Both the position numbers and the translations under genes were made by a program. Of a stretch of 44,590 nt of DNA, positions 1 to 8,347 are shown piece after piece. Each line of letters opens with the position of its first letter. Position 1 is the stretch's first letter. The DNA lies in contig UQEM01000004.1 of NCBI GenBank assembly GCA_900540005.1, positions 1 to 44,590 of the forward strand, given 5' to 3'. The notes under the pieces were generated by a model. That model saw only the letters and a program-made list of their open reading frames with translations, ran no database searches and was not told the origin of the DNA. Source of the DNA: an uncultured Ruminococcus sp. Lineage in GTDB: Bacteria; Bacillota; Clostridia; Oscillospirales; Ruminococcaceae.

Positions 1-48
1 TCTACACAAGGCTATTCGTCGGCAGCGTCAGATGTGTATAAGAGACAG
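1..48 (+). other. Untrimmed Illumina Nextera adapter (sequencing artefact)
   Basis: The contig begins with the tail of the i5 flow-cell adapter (positions 1-7), an 8-base index AAGGCTAT (8-15, which I recall as Nextera XT v2 S520), the Nextera read-1 primer site (16-29) and the 19-base Tn5 mosaic end ending AGAGACAG (30-48). Genomic sequence starts at 49. This is not bacterial DNA and should be masked. It also explains why leuC is cut. Confidence 0.97.
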
Positions 49-50
49 AG

Positions 51-803
51 TATGTTTCCGGTAAGGACGTTATCCTTCACATCATCGGCAAGATAGGTGT
101 TGACGGTGCGCTCTACCGCTCTATGGAGTTCACAGGAAGCGGACTTTCCTCACTCTCAATGGCTGACCGTCTGTGTATCGCCAACATGGCTATTGAAGCA
201 GGCGCAAAGAACGGTATCTTCGAGGTCGATGACATTACGCTCGACTACATCAAGGCACACGGTGCGGCAGAACCCACGATCTACAAGGCTGATGCAGACG
301 CTCAGTATGATGAAGTCATCGACATTGACCTCTCCGCTATCGAGCCTACCGTCTCATTCCCGCACCTCCCCGAAAACGCAAAGACATTCTCTGAATTTGG
401 CGAGATAAAGATAGATCAGGTAGTTATCGGTTCATGTACCAACGGCAGACTTGAGGATCTTCAGGAAGCCGCTGAGATCATGAAGGGCAAAAAGTGCGCA
501 AAGAATGTACGAGTTATCGTTATTCCTGCTACACAGCAGATCTACCTTGACGCAATGGAACAGGGTCTGCTCAAGATATTTATCGAGAGCGGCGCAGTAG
601 TTTCAACTCCTACCTGCGGCCCCTGCCTCGGCGGATATATGGGTATCCTCGCTGAGGGCGAAAGAGCCGTTGCTACCACAAACCGCAACTTCGTCGGCCG
701 TATGGGTCACGTCAAGTCGGAAGTTTATCTGGCAAGCCCTGCCGTTGCCGCAGCAAGCGCTATCACAGGCAGAATCACAAGTCCTTGGGAGGTAACTGAA
801 TAA
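51..803 (+). CDS. leuC: 3-isopropylmalate dehydratase large subunit, 5' truncated
   Basis: C-terminal 250 residues of the [4Fe-4S] isopropylmalate isomerase large subunit, which with LeuD converts 2-isopropylmalate to 3-isopropylmalate in leucine synthesis. The reading frame is open from the end of the adapter (codon at 51). Aconitase-family marks are present: GSCTNGR with the first cluster cysteine, then TCGPCLGG with the CxxC pair, and a C-terminal AASAITG stretch. The full-length LeuC of this type has about 420 residues, so roughly 170 N-terminal residues lie beyond the contig. An internal ATG at 123 is not the start, because family-like sequence ([17 protein letters not shown]) lies upstream of it. 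The stop overlaps the leuD start by one base (TAATG), implying coupled translation. Confidence 0.95.
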   Translation, partial: YVSGKDVILHIIGKIGVDGALYRSMEFTGSGLSSLSMADRLCIANMAIEAGAKNGIFEVDDITLDYIKAHGAAEPTIYKADADAQYDEVIDIDLSAIEPTVSFPHLPENAKTFSEFGEIKIDQVVIGSCTNGRLEDLQEAAEIMKGKKCAKNVRVIVIPATQQIYLDAMEQGLLKIFIESGAVVSTPTCGPCLGGYMGILAEGERAVATTNRNFVGRMGHVKSEVYLASPAVAAASAITGRITSPWEVTE

Positions 804-1297
804 TGAAATACGAGGGAAAAGTTATTAAATACGGCGACAACGTTGATACAGACGTTATCATTCCTGCACGATACCTCAATACAAGCGACCACGCCGAGCT
901 TGCTTCGCACTGCATGGAGGATCTCGACAAGACTTTCACACAGCGCGTTGAAAAGGGCGATATCATCACGGCAGGACTCAACTTCGGCTGCGGTTCTTCC
1001 CGTGAACACGCTCCTATCGCAATAAAGGCAAGCGGAGTTTCTCTCGTCATCGCAAAGAGCTTTGCGCGTATCTTCTACCGCAACTCGATAAACATCGGTC
1101 TTGCTATCGTTGAGTGCCCCGAGGCTGTTGACGGCATATCAGAGGGCGACCGCGTTGAGGCTGACATGGATAACGGAATCATCCGCAACCTCACAACAGG
1201 CAAGGAGTACAAGACTGCTCCGTTCCCGGAGTTTATCCAGAAGATAATCGAGAATAACGGTCTTATCGAGTCTATCTCAAAGGGCGTTATCGAATAA
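803..1297 (+). CDS. leuD: 3-isopropylmalate dehydratase small subunit
   Basis: 164-residue LeuD of the short (about 165 aa) bacterial/archaeal type, partner of LeuC. It opens with [20 protein letters not shown] and carries the swivelling-domain motif [12 protein letters not shown]. The substrate-recognition loop that usually reads YLRT reads YLNT here (Tyr24-Thr27); this loop distinguishes isopropylmalate from homoaconitate and methylmalate substrates, but the leuC/leuB neighbours make leucine synthesis by far the likeliest role. The start overlaps the leuC stop by one base. Confidence 0.94.
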   Translation: MKYEGKVIKYGDNVDTDVIIPARYLNTSDHAELASHCMEDLDKTFTQRVEKGDIITAGLNFGCGSSREHAPIAIKASGVSLVIAKSFARIFYRNSINIGLAIVECPEAVDGISEGDRVEADMDNGIIRNLTTGKEYKTAPFPEFIQKIIENNGLIESISKGVIE

Positions 1298-1305
1298 ATA
1301 ATATC

Positions 1306-1358
1306 CTGCCGCAAAGACTGCGCAGACTGATACCGCAAGTTTCTGCGCAGTCCGGCAG
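1306..1358 (+). other. Strong intercistronic hairpin between leuD and leuB
   Basis: CTGCCG (1306-1311) pairs with CGGCAG (1353-1358), and GACTGCGCAGA (1316-1326) pairs with TCTGCGCAGTC (1342-1352), with a CAAA bulge on the left arm and a 15-base loop. The 17 pairs are all Watson-Crick. It is followed by A-rich, not T-rich, DNA, so it is not a normal intrinsic terminator. It may be an mRNA stability or processing element. Confidence 0.75.
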
Positions 1359-1391
1359 AAAAACAGTTACCATAAGTAAGGAATGATAAAA

Positions 1392-2465
1392 ATGGATCTC
1401 AATATAGCATTGTTGAAGGGCGACGGAATCGGCCCTGAGATAGTAGAAAGCACAGTAAAAGTTCTCGAAAAGGTTGCCGACAAGTTCGGTCATAAGTTCA
1501 ACTTCACACCATATCTCATCGGCGGCTGCGCTATCGACGCTACAGGCAAGCCCCTGCCGCAGGAGACCGTTGACGGCTGTCTGGCTTCTGACAGCGTTCT
1601 GCTCGGAGCTGTAGGCGGCCCCAAGTGGGACGACCAGCCCGGTGAAAACCGTCCTGAAAAGGCTCTCCTCGGTATCCGTTCGGCTCTCGGACTTTACACA
1701 AATCTCCGTCCTGCTAAGCTCTACCCTGCACTCCGCGCAGCTTCTCCGTTAAAGGACGAGATAGTCGGCGACGGCTTTGACCTCATGATCGTCCGCGAAC
1801 TTACAGGCGGAATTTACTTCGGCGACCGCGGCTACCGTCAGGGCAAGTACGGCGAGGAGGCTTATGACACAGAGGCTTACAGCGTTACCGAGATCGAGCG
1901 TATCGGCAGAGTTGCCTTTGACTCCGCAATGAAGCGCAATAAGCGCCTTTGCAGTATCGACAAGGCAAACGTTCTTGAGTCCTCACGCCTCTGGAGAAAG
2001 ACAATGCACAAACTCTCAGAGGAGTATCCCGAGGTCGAATACAGCGATATGTTCGTTGATAACGCAGCTATGCAGCTCGTAAGAAATCCGCGTCAGTTTG
2101 ACGTTATTGTGACCTCAAATATGTTCGGCGATATCCTCTCTGACGAGGCTTCGCAGATAACAGGCTCTATCGGAATGCTCGCTTCCGCTTCAATGGGTTC
2201 GACCACACGCGGAATGTACGAACCTATCCACGGCTCTGCACCTGATATCGCAGGTCAGAACAAGGCTAACCCGATAGCTACGATCCTCTCGGGAGCTATG
2301 ATGCTTCGCTTCTCATTCGGTCTTGCCAAGGAGGCTGACGCTATCGAAGCAGCAGTTGACAAAGTTCTCAACGCAGGCTGGCGTACTGCCGACCTCATAG
2401 GCTCGGGCGAGGGAACTCCACTTACCTGCACAGAGATCACCGAAAAGGTATTAGAGGCGTTATAA
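1392..2465 (+). CDS. leuB: 3-isopropylmalate dehydrogenase
   Basis: Oxidises 3-isopropylmalate with NAD+ and leads to 2-ketoisocaproate, the third step of leucine synthesis in the cytosol. The protein starts [18 protein letters not shown] and contains the family stretches [19 protein letters not shown] and the NAD-binding [16 protein letters not shown]. At 357 residues it is a normal length. I chose the ATG at 1392 over the in-frame ATG at 1383 because AAGGA at 1378-1382 lies nine bases before 1392 but abuts 1383. The next gene begins two bases after the stop. Confidence 0.95.
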   Translation: MDLNIALLKGDGIGPEIVESTVKVLEKVADKFGHKFNFTPYLIGGCAIDATGKPLPQETVDGCLASDSVLLGAVGGPKWDDQPGENRPEKALLGIRSALGLYTNLRPAKLYPALRAASPLKDEIVGDGFDLMIVRELTGGIYFGDRGYRQGKYGEEAYDTEAYSVTEIERIGRVAFDSAMKRNKRLCSIDKANVLESSRLWRKTMHKLSEEYPEVEYSDMFVDNAAMQLVRNPRQFDVIVTSNMFGDILSDEASQITGSIGMLASASMGSTTRGMYEPIHGSAPDIAGQNKANPIATILSGAMMLRFSFGLAKEADAIEAAVDKVLNAGWRTADLIGSGEGTPLTCTEITEKVLEAL

Positions 2466-2467
2466 TA

Positions 2468-3670
2468 ATGAATAGAAGATCACTTGACTGTGAATTAAAC
2501 TCTCTTGTTATATTCCGCAGTCTACTTGACGATGAAATAATCAAAAATTTCCAGTTTTTACTCGGGCTTGAGACAGATGAAGTCGATTGCAGAGTTTATA
2601 ATTACTCCGATTTTGTTTCTTTGCTTTACAAGGAAAATGTAAATTTCAGCGAGTACATACTCAAAAGAGTTCTCGAAAACGAGAACCTCTACATTGAGGG
2701 CAAAGCCGCAGGCAAACAATTCGACCCTGTTATAGAATCCGCTGTTGAAAATGAGCTGAAAATCCTACAGGAATTATCTCAGGTCACTTCAGCCGACGTT
2801 AAGAAGATCATTTCTTATGATGGATTTCTCCCGGAGTGGAAAACTACTCCCATTGATCTGATAAGCGAGTACAGATCAAGACTTGAAAATGTTGGACAGT
2901 TCGGCTACGGAAAGTTTGCAAAGAACGCTATGTTCATGCTCCGCAAGGGCGAGATAACGCCCGTAAAGCACCCCGACCCGCAGCGGCTTTCCGACCTCTA
3001 CGGCTACAAAATGGAGCGTCAGGCGGTCATCAACAATACCCTCGCGCTCCTCAAAGGAAAGCCTGCACAGAATGTTCTTCTCTACGGTGACGCAGGAACG
3101 GGCAAATCTTCAACAGTAAAGGCTGTTGTCAACGAGTTTGCGGATAAGGGTCTGAGACTTATCGAGATCACCAAGGAACAACTGCGCGATATTCCCGATA
3201 TTATCGAAAGTATCAGCAGTAATCCGCTGAAATTCATCATCTTTATCGACGACCTCTCATTTGTCGCCGGCGAGGACTGCTTCGGAGCGTTAAAAGCTAC
3301 CCTTGAAGGCTCTGTTTCGGCAAGAACAGGCAATACCGCCATTTATGCCACAAGCAACCGCCGCCACCTTGTTAAGGAAAGCTTTTCCGACAGAAACGGT
3401 GATGATGACGTTCACCGCAATGATACTTTGCAGGAGACCCTTTCGCTCTCGGCAAGATTTGGTCTGAGAGTAAACTTCAGCCGTCCCGACAAGAAGGCTT
3501 ACGTCACAATAGCTACCGAACTTGCGCGCTCAAAGGGCATTACTCTGTCAGACGACGAGCTTGCACTCAAGGCGGAACAGTTCGCGATATCGTCAGGCAA
3601 CGGACGCTCTGCACGAACCGCAAAGCAGTTTGTCGCAGGACTGAGCCAGCTTGACAGCAGTTTCGAGTAA
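2468..3670 (+). CDS. DUF815-type AAA ATPase
   Basis: 400-residue P-loop ATPase of the DUF815 family, whose function is not established. A less conserved N-terminal half (1-165) precedes the AAA module: Walker A GDAGTGKS (207-214), Walker B FIIFIDDLSF with Asp261/Asp262, and a downstream arginine-rich segment ending in a small helical lid. There is no signal peptide or membrane segment, so it is cytosolic. It starts two bases after the leuB stop, with AGAGGCG in the leuB end as a possible ribosome site, so it is probably translated with leuB. I see no obvious link to amino-acid synthesis; related ATPases act as chaperone-like remodellers, but no function is claimed here. Confidence 0.85.
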   Translation: MNRRSLDCELNSLVIFRSLLDDEIIKNFQFLLGLETDEVDCRVYNYSDFVSLLYKENVNFSEYILKRVLENENLYIEGKAAGKQFDPVIESAVENELKILQELSQVTSADVKKIISYDGFLPEWKTTPIDLISEYRSRLENVGQFGYGKFAKNAMFMLRKGEITPVKHPDPQRLSDLYGYKMERQAVINNTLALLKGKPAQNVLLYGDAGTGKSSTVKAVVNEFADKGLRLIEITKEQLRDIPDIIESISSNPLKFIIFIDDLSFVAGEDCFGALKATLEGSVSARTGNTAIYATSNRRHLVKESFSDRNGDDDVHRNDTLQETLSLSARFGLRVNFSRPDKKAYVTIATELARSKGITLSDDELALKAEQFAISSGNGRSARTAKQFVAGLSQLDSSFE

Positions 3671-3786
3671 CAGCAGACTGCATGAAATCACAAGCATTAG
3701 CCGACCTGTTCAACGTGATGATCGCATAAGACGGCACAAAATCCGCCAAAATCGACTAATGTCAATATATATTGGAGGAATCTAAA

Positions 3787-4986
3787 ATGCTTACACTTGA
3801 CAAGGTATACCACGCAAAATATGTTCTGAAACCCGTTATCAGGGAAACCGATGTCATTCACGCACCCAAAATAAATCCGGAGGCTCAGATCTTCCTCAAA
3901 ACCGAGAATCTGCAAATAACAGGTTCATTCAAGGTCAGAGGCGCTTACTACAAGATGTCGTGTCTTTCCGATGAGGAAAAGTCCAAGGGAGTTATCGCCT
4001 GCTCGGCAGGAAATCACGCTCAGGGCGTGGCTCTCGCAGCTAAGAAGAACGGTATCCGTGCTGTTATCTGTCTGCCTGACGGCGCTCCTATCTCAAAGGT
4101 AGAGGCTACAAAGAGCTACGGCGCAGAGGTTTGTCTCGTAAACGGCGTTTACGATGACGCTTACGCAGAGGCTCTCCGTCAGCGTGACGAATACGGCTAT
4201 ACTTTCATTCACCCGTTCGATGACGAAAACGTTATCGCAGGACAGGGTACTATCGGTCTTGAACTTCTTGAGCAGATACCCGATGTTGACGCTGTTATCG
4301 TTCCTATCGGCGGCGGCGGACTCATCTCGGGCGTTGCTTTTGCAGTAAAGAGCCTTAACCCGAATGTCAAGGTATACGGCGTTCAGGCGACAGGCGCACC
4401 GAGTATGTTCAACTCAATAAAGGACGGCAAGATCGAGTGTCTCGACAGCGTTTCGACCATTGCTGACGGTATCGCTGTAAAAGAGCCCGGCGAGAATACT
4501 TTCAACCTTGTTTCACAGTATGTTGACGAAATAGTTACCGTTACAGATGACGAGATCTCGGCAGCTATACTCGCACTCATGGAACAGCAGAAGCTCGTTA
4601 CCGAGGGCGCAGGAGCAGTTTCCGTAGCGGCAGCAATGTTCAACAAAGTACCGATAAAGGGCAAAAAGGTAGTTTGCCTGCTCTCGGGCGGAAATATCGA
4701 CGTTACCATTCTCTCGCGCGTTATCAAGCGCGGACTCCTCATGACAGGCAGGACCTGCTCCATGAATATCGAGCTTATCGACAAGCCCGGTCAGCTTCTT
4801 GAAGTTTCACGCATTATCGCAGAGCTTGGCGGAAATGTTACTTCTATCCACCACGAGCGCGCAAACGAGGGTGCGGCTGTAAACGGCTGCTATCTGAGAA
4901 TAGTGCTTGAAACACGCAACTATGACCACATCAAACAGATTCGCACAGCTCTCACAGAAAAGGGCTTTAAAATCGTAGGCGAATAA
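3787..4986 (+). CDS. ilvA: Threonine ammonia-lyase with C-terminal ACT domain
   Basis: PLP enzyme that deaminates threonine to 2-oxobutanoate, the first committed step to isoleucine. The catalytic lysine is Lys49 in GSFKVRGAY; the PLP phosphate loop appears as GGGGLISG and a C-terminal LLSGGN closes the catalytic domain. Residues about 325-399 form one ACT domain (MNIELIDKPGQLLEVSR...), the usual regulatory module of this shorter clostridial/TdcB-like type (399 aa). The ATG at 3787 has GGAGGAA at 3774-3780; an in-frame TTG at 3772 is inside the ribosome site and was rejected. It is followed 14 bases later by ridA, which detoxifies its 2-aminoacrylate/enamine by-product. Confidence 0.94.
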   Translation: MLTLDKVYHAKYVLKPVIRETDVIHAPKINPEAQIFLKTENLQITGSFKVRGAYYKMSCLSDEEKSKGVIACSAGNHAQGVALAAKKNGIRAVICLPDGAPISKVEATKSYGAEVCLVNGVYDDAYAEALRQRDEYGYTFIHPFDDENVIAGQGTIGLELLEQIPDVDAVIVPIGGGGLISGVAFAVKSLNPNVKVYGVQATGAPSMFNSIKDGKIECLDSVSTIADGIAVKEPGENTFNLVSQYVDEIVTVTDDEISAAILALMEQQKLVTEGAGAVSVAAAMFNKVPIKGKKVVCLLSGGNIDVTILSRVIKRGLLMTGRTCSMNIELIDKPGQLLEVSRIIAELGGNVTSIHHERANEGAAVNGCYLRIVLETRNYDHIKQIRTALTEKGFKIVGE

Positions 4987-5000
4987 GGAGGTACACCACC

Positions 5001-5378
5001 ATGATAAAGATCCACACAGAGAAAGCTCCGGCGGCTGTAGGCCCGTACTCACAGGCTATCGTTTCAAACGGCATGGTCTACACAAGCGGACAGATCGCTA
5101 TCGACCCTGCTACAAACACTATCAAGGCTGTAACTATTCAGGAGCAGACCGAGCAGATAATGAAGAACCTTGCAGCAGTTCTCGAAACAGCAGGCTCTTC
5201 CTTTGAAAAGGCTGTAAAGACGACCTGCTTCCTCGCTGATATGAATGACTTTGCCGCATTCAACGAGATATACGGCAAGTACTTCACATCACTTCCGGCA
5301 AGAAGCTGCGTTGCAGTAAAGACTCTCCCCAAGGGAGTTCTCGCTGAAGTAGAGGTAATTGCAGAAAGTTCGCTTTGA
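5001..5378 (+). CDS. ridA: RidA family enamine/imine deaminase
   Basis: 125-residue YjgF/YER057c/UK114 protein. It hydrolyses reactive 2-aminoacrylate and 2-aminocrotonate released by PLP enzymes such as threonine dehydratase. Family marks: APAAVGPYSQAI at the N-terminus, YTSGQI, the substrate-carboxylate arginine in PARSCVAV (Arg101) and Glu118 in EVEVIAE. AAGGAGGT lies upstream of the ATG. It is directly downstream of ilvA, whose intermediates are its best-known substrates, and is the last gene before a strong terminator. Confidence 0.95.
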   Translation: MIKIHTEKAPAAVGPYSQAIVSNGMVYTSGQIAIDPATNTIKAVTIQEQTEQIMKNLAAVLETAGSSFEKAVKTTCFLADMNDFAAFNEIYGKYFTSLPARSCVAVKTLPKGVLAEVEVIAESSL

Positions 5379-5387
5379 TAAGATACG

Positions 5388-5426
5388 AAAAAAGGCTTCC
5401 GCACGATCGTGCAGAAGCCTTTTTTT
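5388..5426. terminator. Bidirectional intrinsic terminator between ridA and the lipoprotein gene
   Basis: AAAAAAGGCTTC (5388-5399) pairs with GAAGCCTTTTTT (5414-5425) and the self-complementary core GCACGATCGTGC extends the stem. A-run on the left and T-run on the right let it stop both the plus-strand ilvA-ridA transcript and the minus-strand lipoprotein transcript. Confidence 0.93.
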
Positions 5427-5438
5427 ATATTCGGTCAA

Positions 5439-6227
5439 TTATTCAAGACCTGAAACTGTGAAGTTTACTTCAACTGTTGTCCAGCCGTCGTTGAATGCTG
5501 ACTCGTCAACGATCTGTGCGGAATAGCTGCCGTCATTGATGTCAGAAGGCTGAGTGTTGTCGCCGTCTACAAAGAGAGCGCCGTCAGCAGTTCTTGCATC
5601 TCCGGGGAGTGCGTTATCCTCTACATAGCTGTTGAAAATGTTGGAACGAATGCAGCCGTCCTCAGTATTTGTGTAGGACTTCTTTGCAAGCTCGACCTCG
5701 TTGCCGTCGATCTTTACGCTGTTAACAGTGATGATAGCATTGGGCATAAGCTCCTCAGCGTCCTTGATGATTACAGCAGAGAATACGCAGCCGCTGGGAA
5801 CATACTGGTCGTTTACATCGCCTGTTGTGTCATAGCGGAATCCGTTTGTATCAGCAGTAACGCTTACTGTGTAGTCGCCGTTGCCGTCAATGTGAGCAAC
5901 ACCTGCATCATAAGTGAGCTGACCTTCCTTAGTACCCATGTACTGGATCCACCACTGGCTGTCAGCGATAGCAAGGTAAGCATCGCCTGACTCAGGCTCT
6001 ACAGCTTCCTCAAACTCTGTACCATCAACTGCAACTGCCTGAGGCTCAGAAGTAGCATCCTGCTCATCAGTTTCAGCCTTTGTTGTCTCAGCCTCAGTTG
6101 TAGCCTCTGTTGTTGTCTGCTTGCTCTCGCTTGACTTGCTGCTGTCATCGGAATCTCCGCATGAAACGAGAACTCCGCACATCATAGCAGAAGCAAGCAG
6201 GCAAGATAAAAACTTCTTGGTGTTCAT
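5439..6227 (-). CDS. Putative secreted lipoprotein, function unknown
   Basis: 262-residue protein with a lipoprotein signal: MNTKK, a hydrophobic stretch, then lipobox LVSC with the lipidated Cys23. Residues about 24-68 are a Ser/Thr/Glu/Asp-rich linker with repeated TTEA/ETTKAET units, typical of surface lipoproteins in Ruminococcus-like bacteria. The rest looks like a soluble beta-rich extracellular domain, including a WWIQYMGTKEGQL region, that I do not recognise; carbohydrate-binding-like folds are possible but unproven. Transcribed alone: promoter at 6336-6364, terminator at 5388-5426. GAGGT precedes the ATG. Confidence 0.85.
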   Translation of the reverse strand: MNTKKFLSCLLASAMMCGVLVSCGDSDDSSKSSESKQTTTEATTEAETTKAETDEQDATSEPQAVAVDGTEFEEAVEPESGDAYLAIADSQWWIQYMGTKEGQLTYDAGVAHIDGNGDYTVSVTADTNGFRYDTTGDVNDQYVPSGCVFSAVIIKDAEELMPNAIITVNSVKIDGNEVELAKKSYTNTEDGCIRSNIFNSYVEDNALPGDARTADGALFVDGDNTQPSDINDGSYSAQIVDESAFNDGWTTVEVNFTVSGLE

Positions 6228-6260
6228 ATTAATTTACCTCTTTCTTATAAATCGTAGAGA

Positions 6261-6319
6261 GCCGTGCCTCACGGCTTCTAATAATAGCAGGGGACTTCCG
6301 AGAGAGAGAGGGTAAGTCC
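6261..6319 (-). promoter_or_regulatory. Structured leader upstream of the lipoprotein gene
   Basis: On the minus-strand transcript a hairpin GGACTT/AAGTCC (6314-6319 with 6292-6297) encloses a pyrimidine (CUCUCUCUCUC) loop, followed by a second hairpin AGCCGT/ACGGCT with loop GAGGC (about 6260-6275). The CU-rich loop is partly complementary to the purine-rich ribosome site AGAAAGAGGT of the gene. No known riboswitch class was recognised. Confidence 0.45.
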
Positions 6320-6335
6320 ACATACAGCTACTATA

Positions 6336-6364
6336 ATAATACACAATTTCGCCGCAAAGTTCAA
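6336..6364 (-). promoter_or_regulatory. Sigma-70 type promoter for the lipoprotein gene
   Basis: Minus strand: -35 TTGAAC (6364-6359), 17-base spacer, -10 TATTAT (6341-6336). It would give a leader of about 100 bases. Confidence 0.6.
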
Positions 6365-6457
6365 GATACTTTATAAACAAATTTTCGTATAAGTGTATTT
6401 TGGAATTGTACAAAATAGCCATTAACAATAGCCGTCAGCAGCCTGTGTACCCTGACA

Positions 6458-8347
6458 TCAGCTAAGCTCGAACATACCTGTATAAAGCTGGTAGTATTTT
6501 CCCTTTTGTGCAATAAGCTCGTTGTGGTTTCCGCGCTCGATTATCTTTCCGTGCTCAAGAACCATTATCGCGTGGGAATTTCGTACGGTTGAAAGGCGGT
6601 GAGCGATAACGAATACCGTTCTGCCCTCCATAAGAGAGTCCATACCCTTTTCAATAAGAGCCTCAGTTCGCGTGTCTATCGAGCTTGTAGCCTCATCGAG
6701 GATAAGCACCGGCGGATCTGCGACAGCCGCACGGGCGATCGCAAGGAGCTGACGCTGTCCCTGACTGAGATTCGAGCCGTCAGCCGTAAGGAGCGTATCG
6801 TAGCCGTTTTCAAGGTGATTGATGAACGAATCCGCGTTCGCGAGCTTTGCCGCCGCGTATACCTCCTCGTCAGTCGCGTCAAGCTTGCCGTAGCGGATAT
6901 TGTCCATTACCGTACCCGTGAAAAGGTGGGTATCCTGCAAAACTATCGACTGCGAGCGGCGGAGATCGTCCTTCTTTATCTTGTTTATGTTTATTCCGTC
7001 GTATCGTATCTTTCCGTCGGGAACGTCATAGAATCGGTTGATGAGATTGGTTATCGTGGTCTTGCCTGCACCGGTAGAGCCGACAAACGCTATCTTCTGA
7101 CCCGGCTTTGCATAGAGACTTATGCCGTTGAGGACTGTCTTTTCAGGCTCATAGCCGAAGTAAACATCATCGAATTCAACGTTGCCCCTTACCTCGGTAT
7201 AGGTGACAGTGCCGTCTGCCTTGTGCGGGTGTTTCCAAGCCCAGCGTCCTGTGCGGTGGTCGGCCTCTGTGATAGTGCCGTCTGCCGCGATATCAGCGTT
7301 TACAAGAGTTACATAGCCGTCGTCTGCCTCGGGTTCTTCGTCAATTACAGCGAAGATACGCTCTGCTCCTGCAAGAGCGGTAAGCACCGAGTTGAACTGC
7401 TGCGATACCTGCGTGATAGGCTGCGAGAACGAACGTGTAAGCTGGAGATAGGTAACAACCGTTCCTATAGTGATCCCGCCAATGCCCTTTACAGCCATGA
7501 TCCCGCCTGCAATTGCAGTAACAGCGTAATGCAGGTACGAGAGGTTGTTCATGATAGGCATGAGGATATTTGCAAACGTATTCGCGTGTGTGGCAGCCTC
7601 GCAAAGCTCCTCGTTAAGGCGGTCGAATTCCTCGTCAGCCTTTTCCTCGTGGCAGAAAACCTTAACGACCTTCTGTCCGTCTATCATTTCCTCAATATAG
7701 CCGTTAACTCTGCCAAGAGCCTTCTGCTGTGCAATAAAGCCCCTGCCGCTGTGTGAACCCACAAATCCGATAACCTTTACTATTACAAAAAGCATAACAA
7801 CAACGAGTATCGTAAGCTGCCAGCTAAAATAGAGCATGGACGCAAATACGCCCACTATAGTGATAGCCGAGCTTATGAACTGCGCCACGCTGTTGCTGAG
7901 CATTTCGCGGATAGCATCGGTATCGTTGGTATAGAGGCTCATGAGTTCGCCGTGAGTGTGCTTGTCAAAGAAGCGTATCGGGAGCTTTTCCATTTTGCAG
8001 AAAAGGTCGTTTCTGATACGCATAAGGGTCGTGGTGGAGATCTTGAGCATCATGCGCATATACATGAGCGATGAGAGCGCTCCGACAGCATAAACGACGG
8101 CAAGCGATACAACAAGCTGAATAAATCGCGTTTTCGCCCAGATCCCGCTTTCAAACGCTTCGTCAAGATTATCTATTATCGGCTTTAACAGATTCGTGCC
8201 GATGATACCTGCTCCGGAACTCAGAATAATTCCGATAACGGAAAGAACCATAAATGCCTTGAATCCGTGCATATAGCTGAAAATTCGTTTAAGTGTCGCA
8301 AAAGCGTTTTTAGGCTTTGCGAGACCGTGCATATTTCTTGGCGGCAT
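6458..8347 (-). CDS. ABC exporter half-transporter, catalytic subunit (BmrD/TM288-like)
   Basis: 629 residues: six-helix type IV exporter domain (about 1-335), a linker insertion (338-387) with GRWAWKHPH common in clostridial pairs, then a nucleotide-binding domain. Walker A is GSTGAGKT (423-430), Walker B LILDEATS with catalytic Glu552, and the switch histidine is His583. The signature is LSQGQ instead of LSGGQ. Its partner lacks the catalytic Glu and His, so this subunit supplies the functional hydrolysis residues of an asymmetric heterodimer. The start overlaps the partner's stop by one base. Substrate cannot be read; drugs, lipids or peptides are possible. Confidence 0.92.
   Translation of the reverse strand: MPPRNMHGLAKPKNAFATLKRIFSYMHGFKAFMVLSVIGIILSSGAGIIGTNLLKPIIDNLDEAFESGIWAKTRFIQLVVSLAVVYAVGALSSLMYMRMMLKISTTTLMRIRNDLFCKMEKLPIRFFDKHTHGELMSLYTNDTDAIREMLSNSVAQFISSAITIVGVFASMLYFSWQLTILVVVMLFVIVKVIGFVGSHSGRGFIAQQKALGRVNGYIEEMIDGQKVVKVFCHEEKADEEFDRLNEELCEAATHANTFANILMPIMNNLSYLHYAVTAIAGGIMAVKGIGGITIGTVVTYLQLTRSFSQPITQVSQQFNSVLTALAGAERIFAVIDEEPEADDGYVTLVNADIAADGTITEADHRTGRWAWKHPHKADGTVTYTEVRGNVEFDDVYFGYEPEKTVLNGISLYAKPGQKIAFVGSTGAGKTTITNLINRFYDVPDGKIRYDGININKIKKDDLRRSQSIVLQDTHLFTGTVMDNIRYGKLDATDEEVYAAAKLANADSFINHLENGYDTLLTADGSNLSQGQRQLLAIARAAVADPPVLILDEATSSIDTRTEALIEKGMDSLMEGRTVFVIAHRLSTVRNSHAIMVLEHGKIIERGNHNELIAQKGKYYQLYTGMFELS

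Noticed and set aside
1306..1358. Reading the leuD-leuB hairpin as a terminator
   Set aside because: The stem is followed by A-rich rather than T-rich sequence and leuB continues in the same operon.
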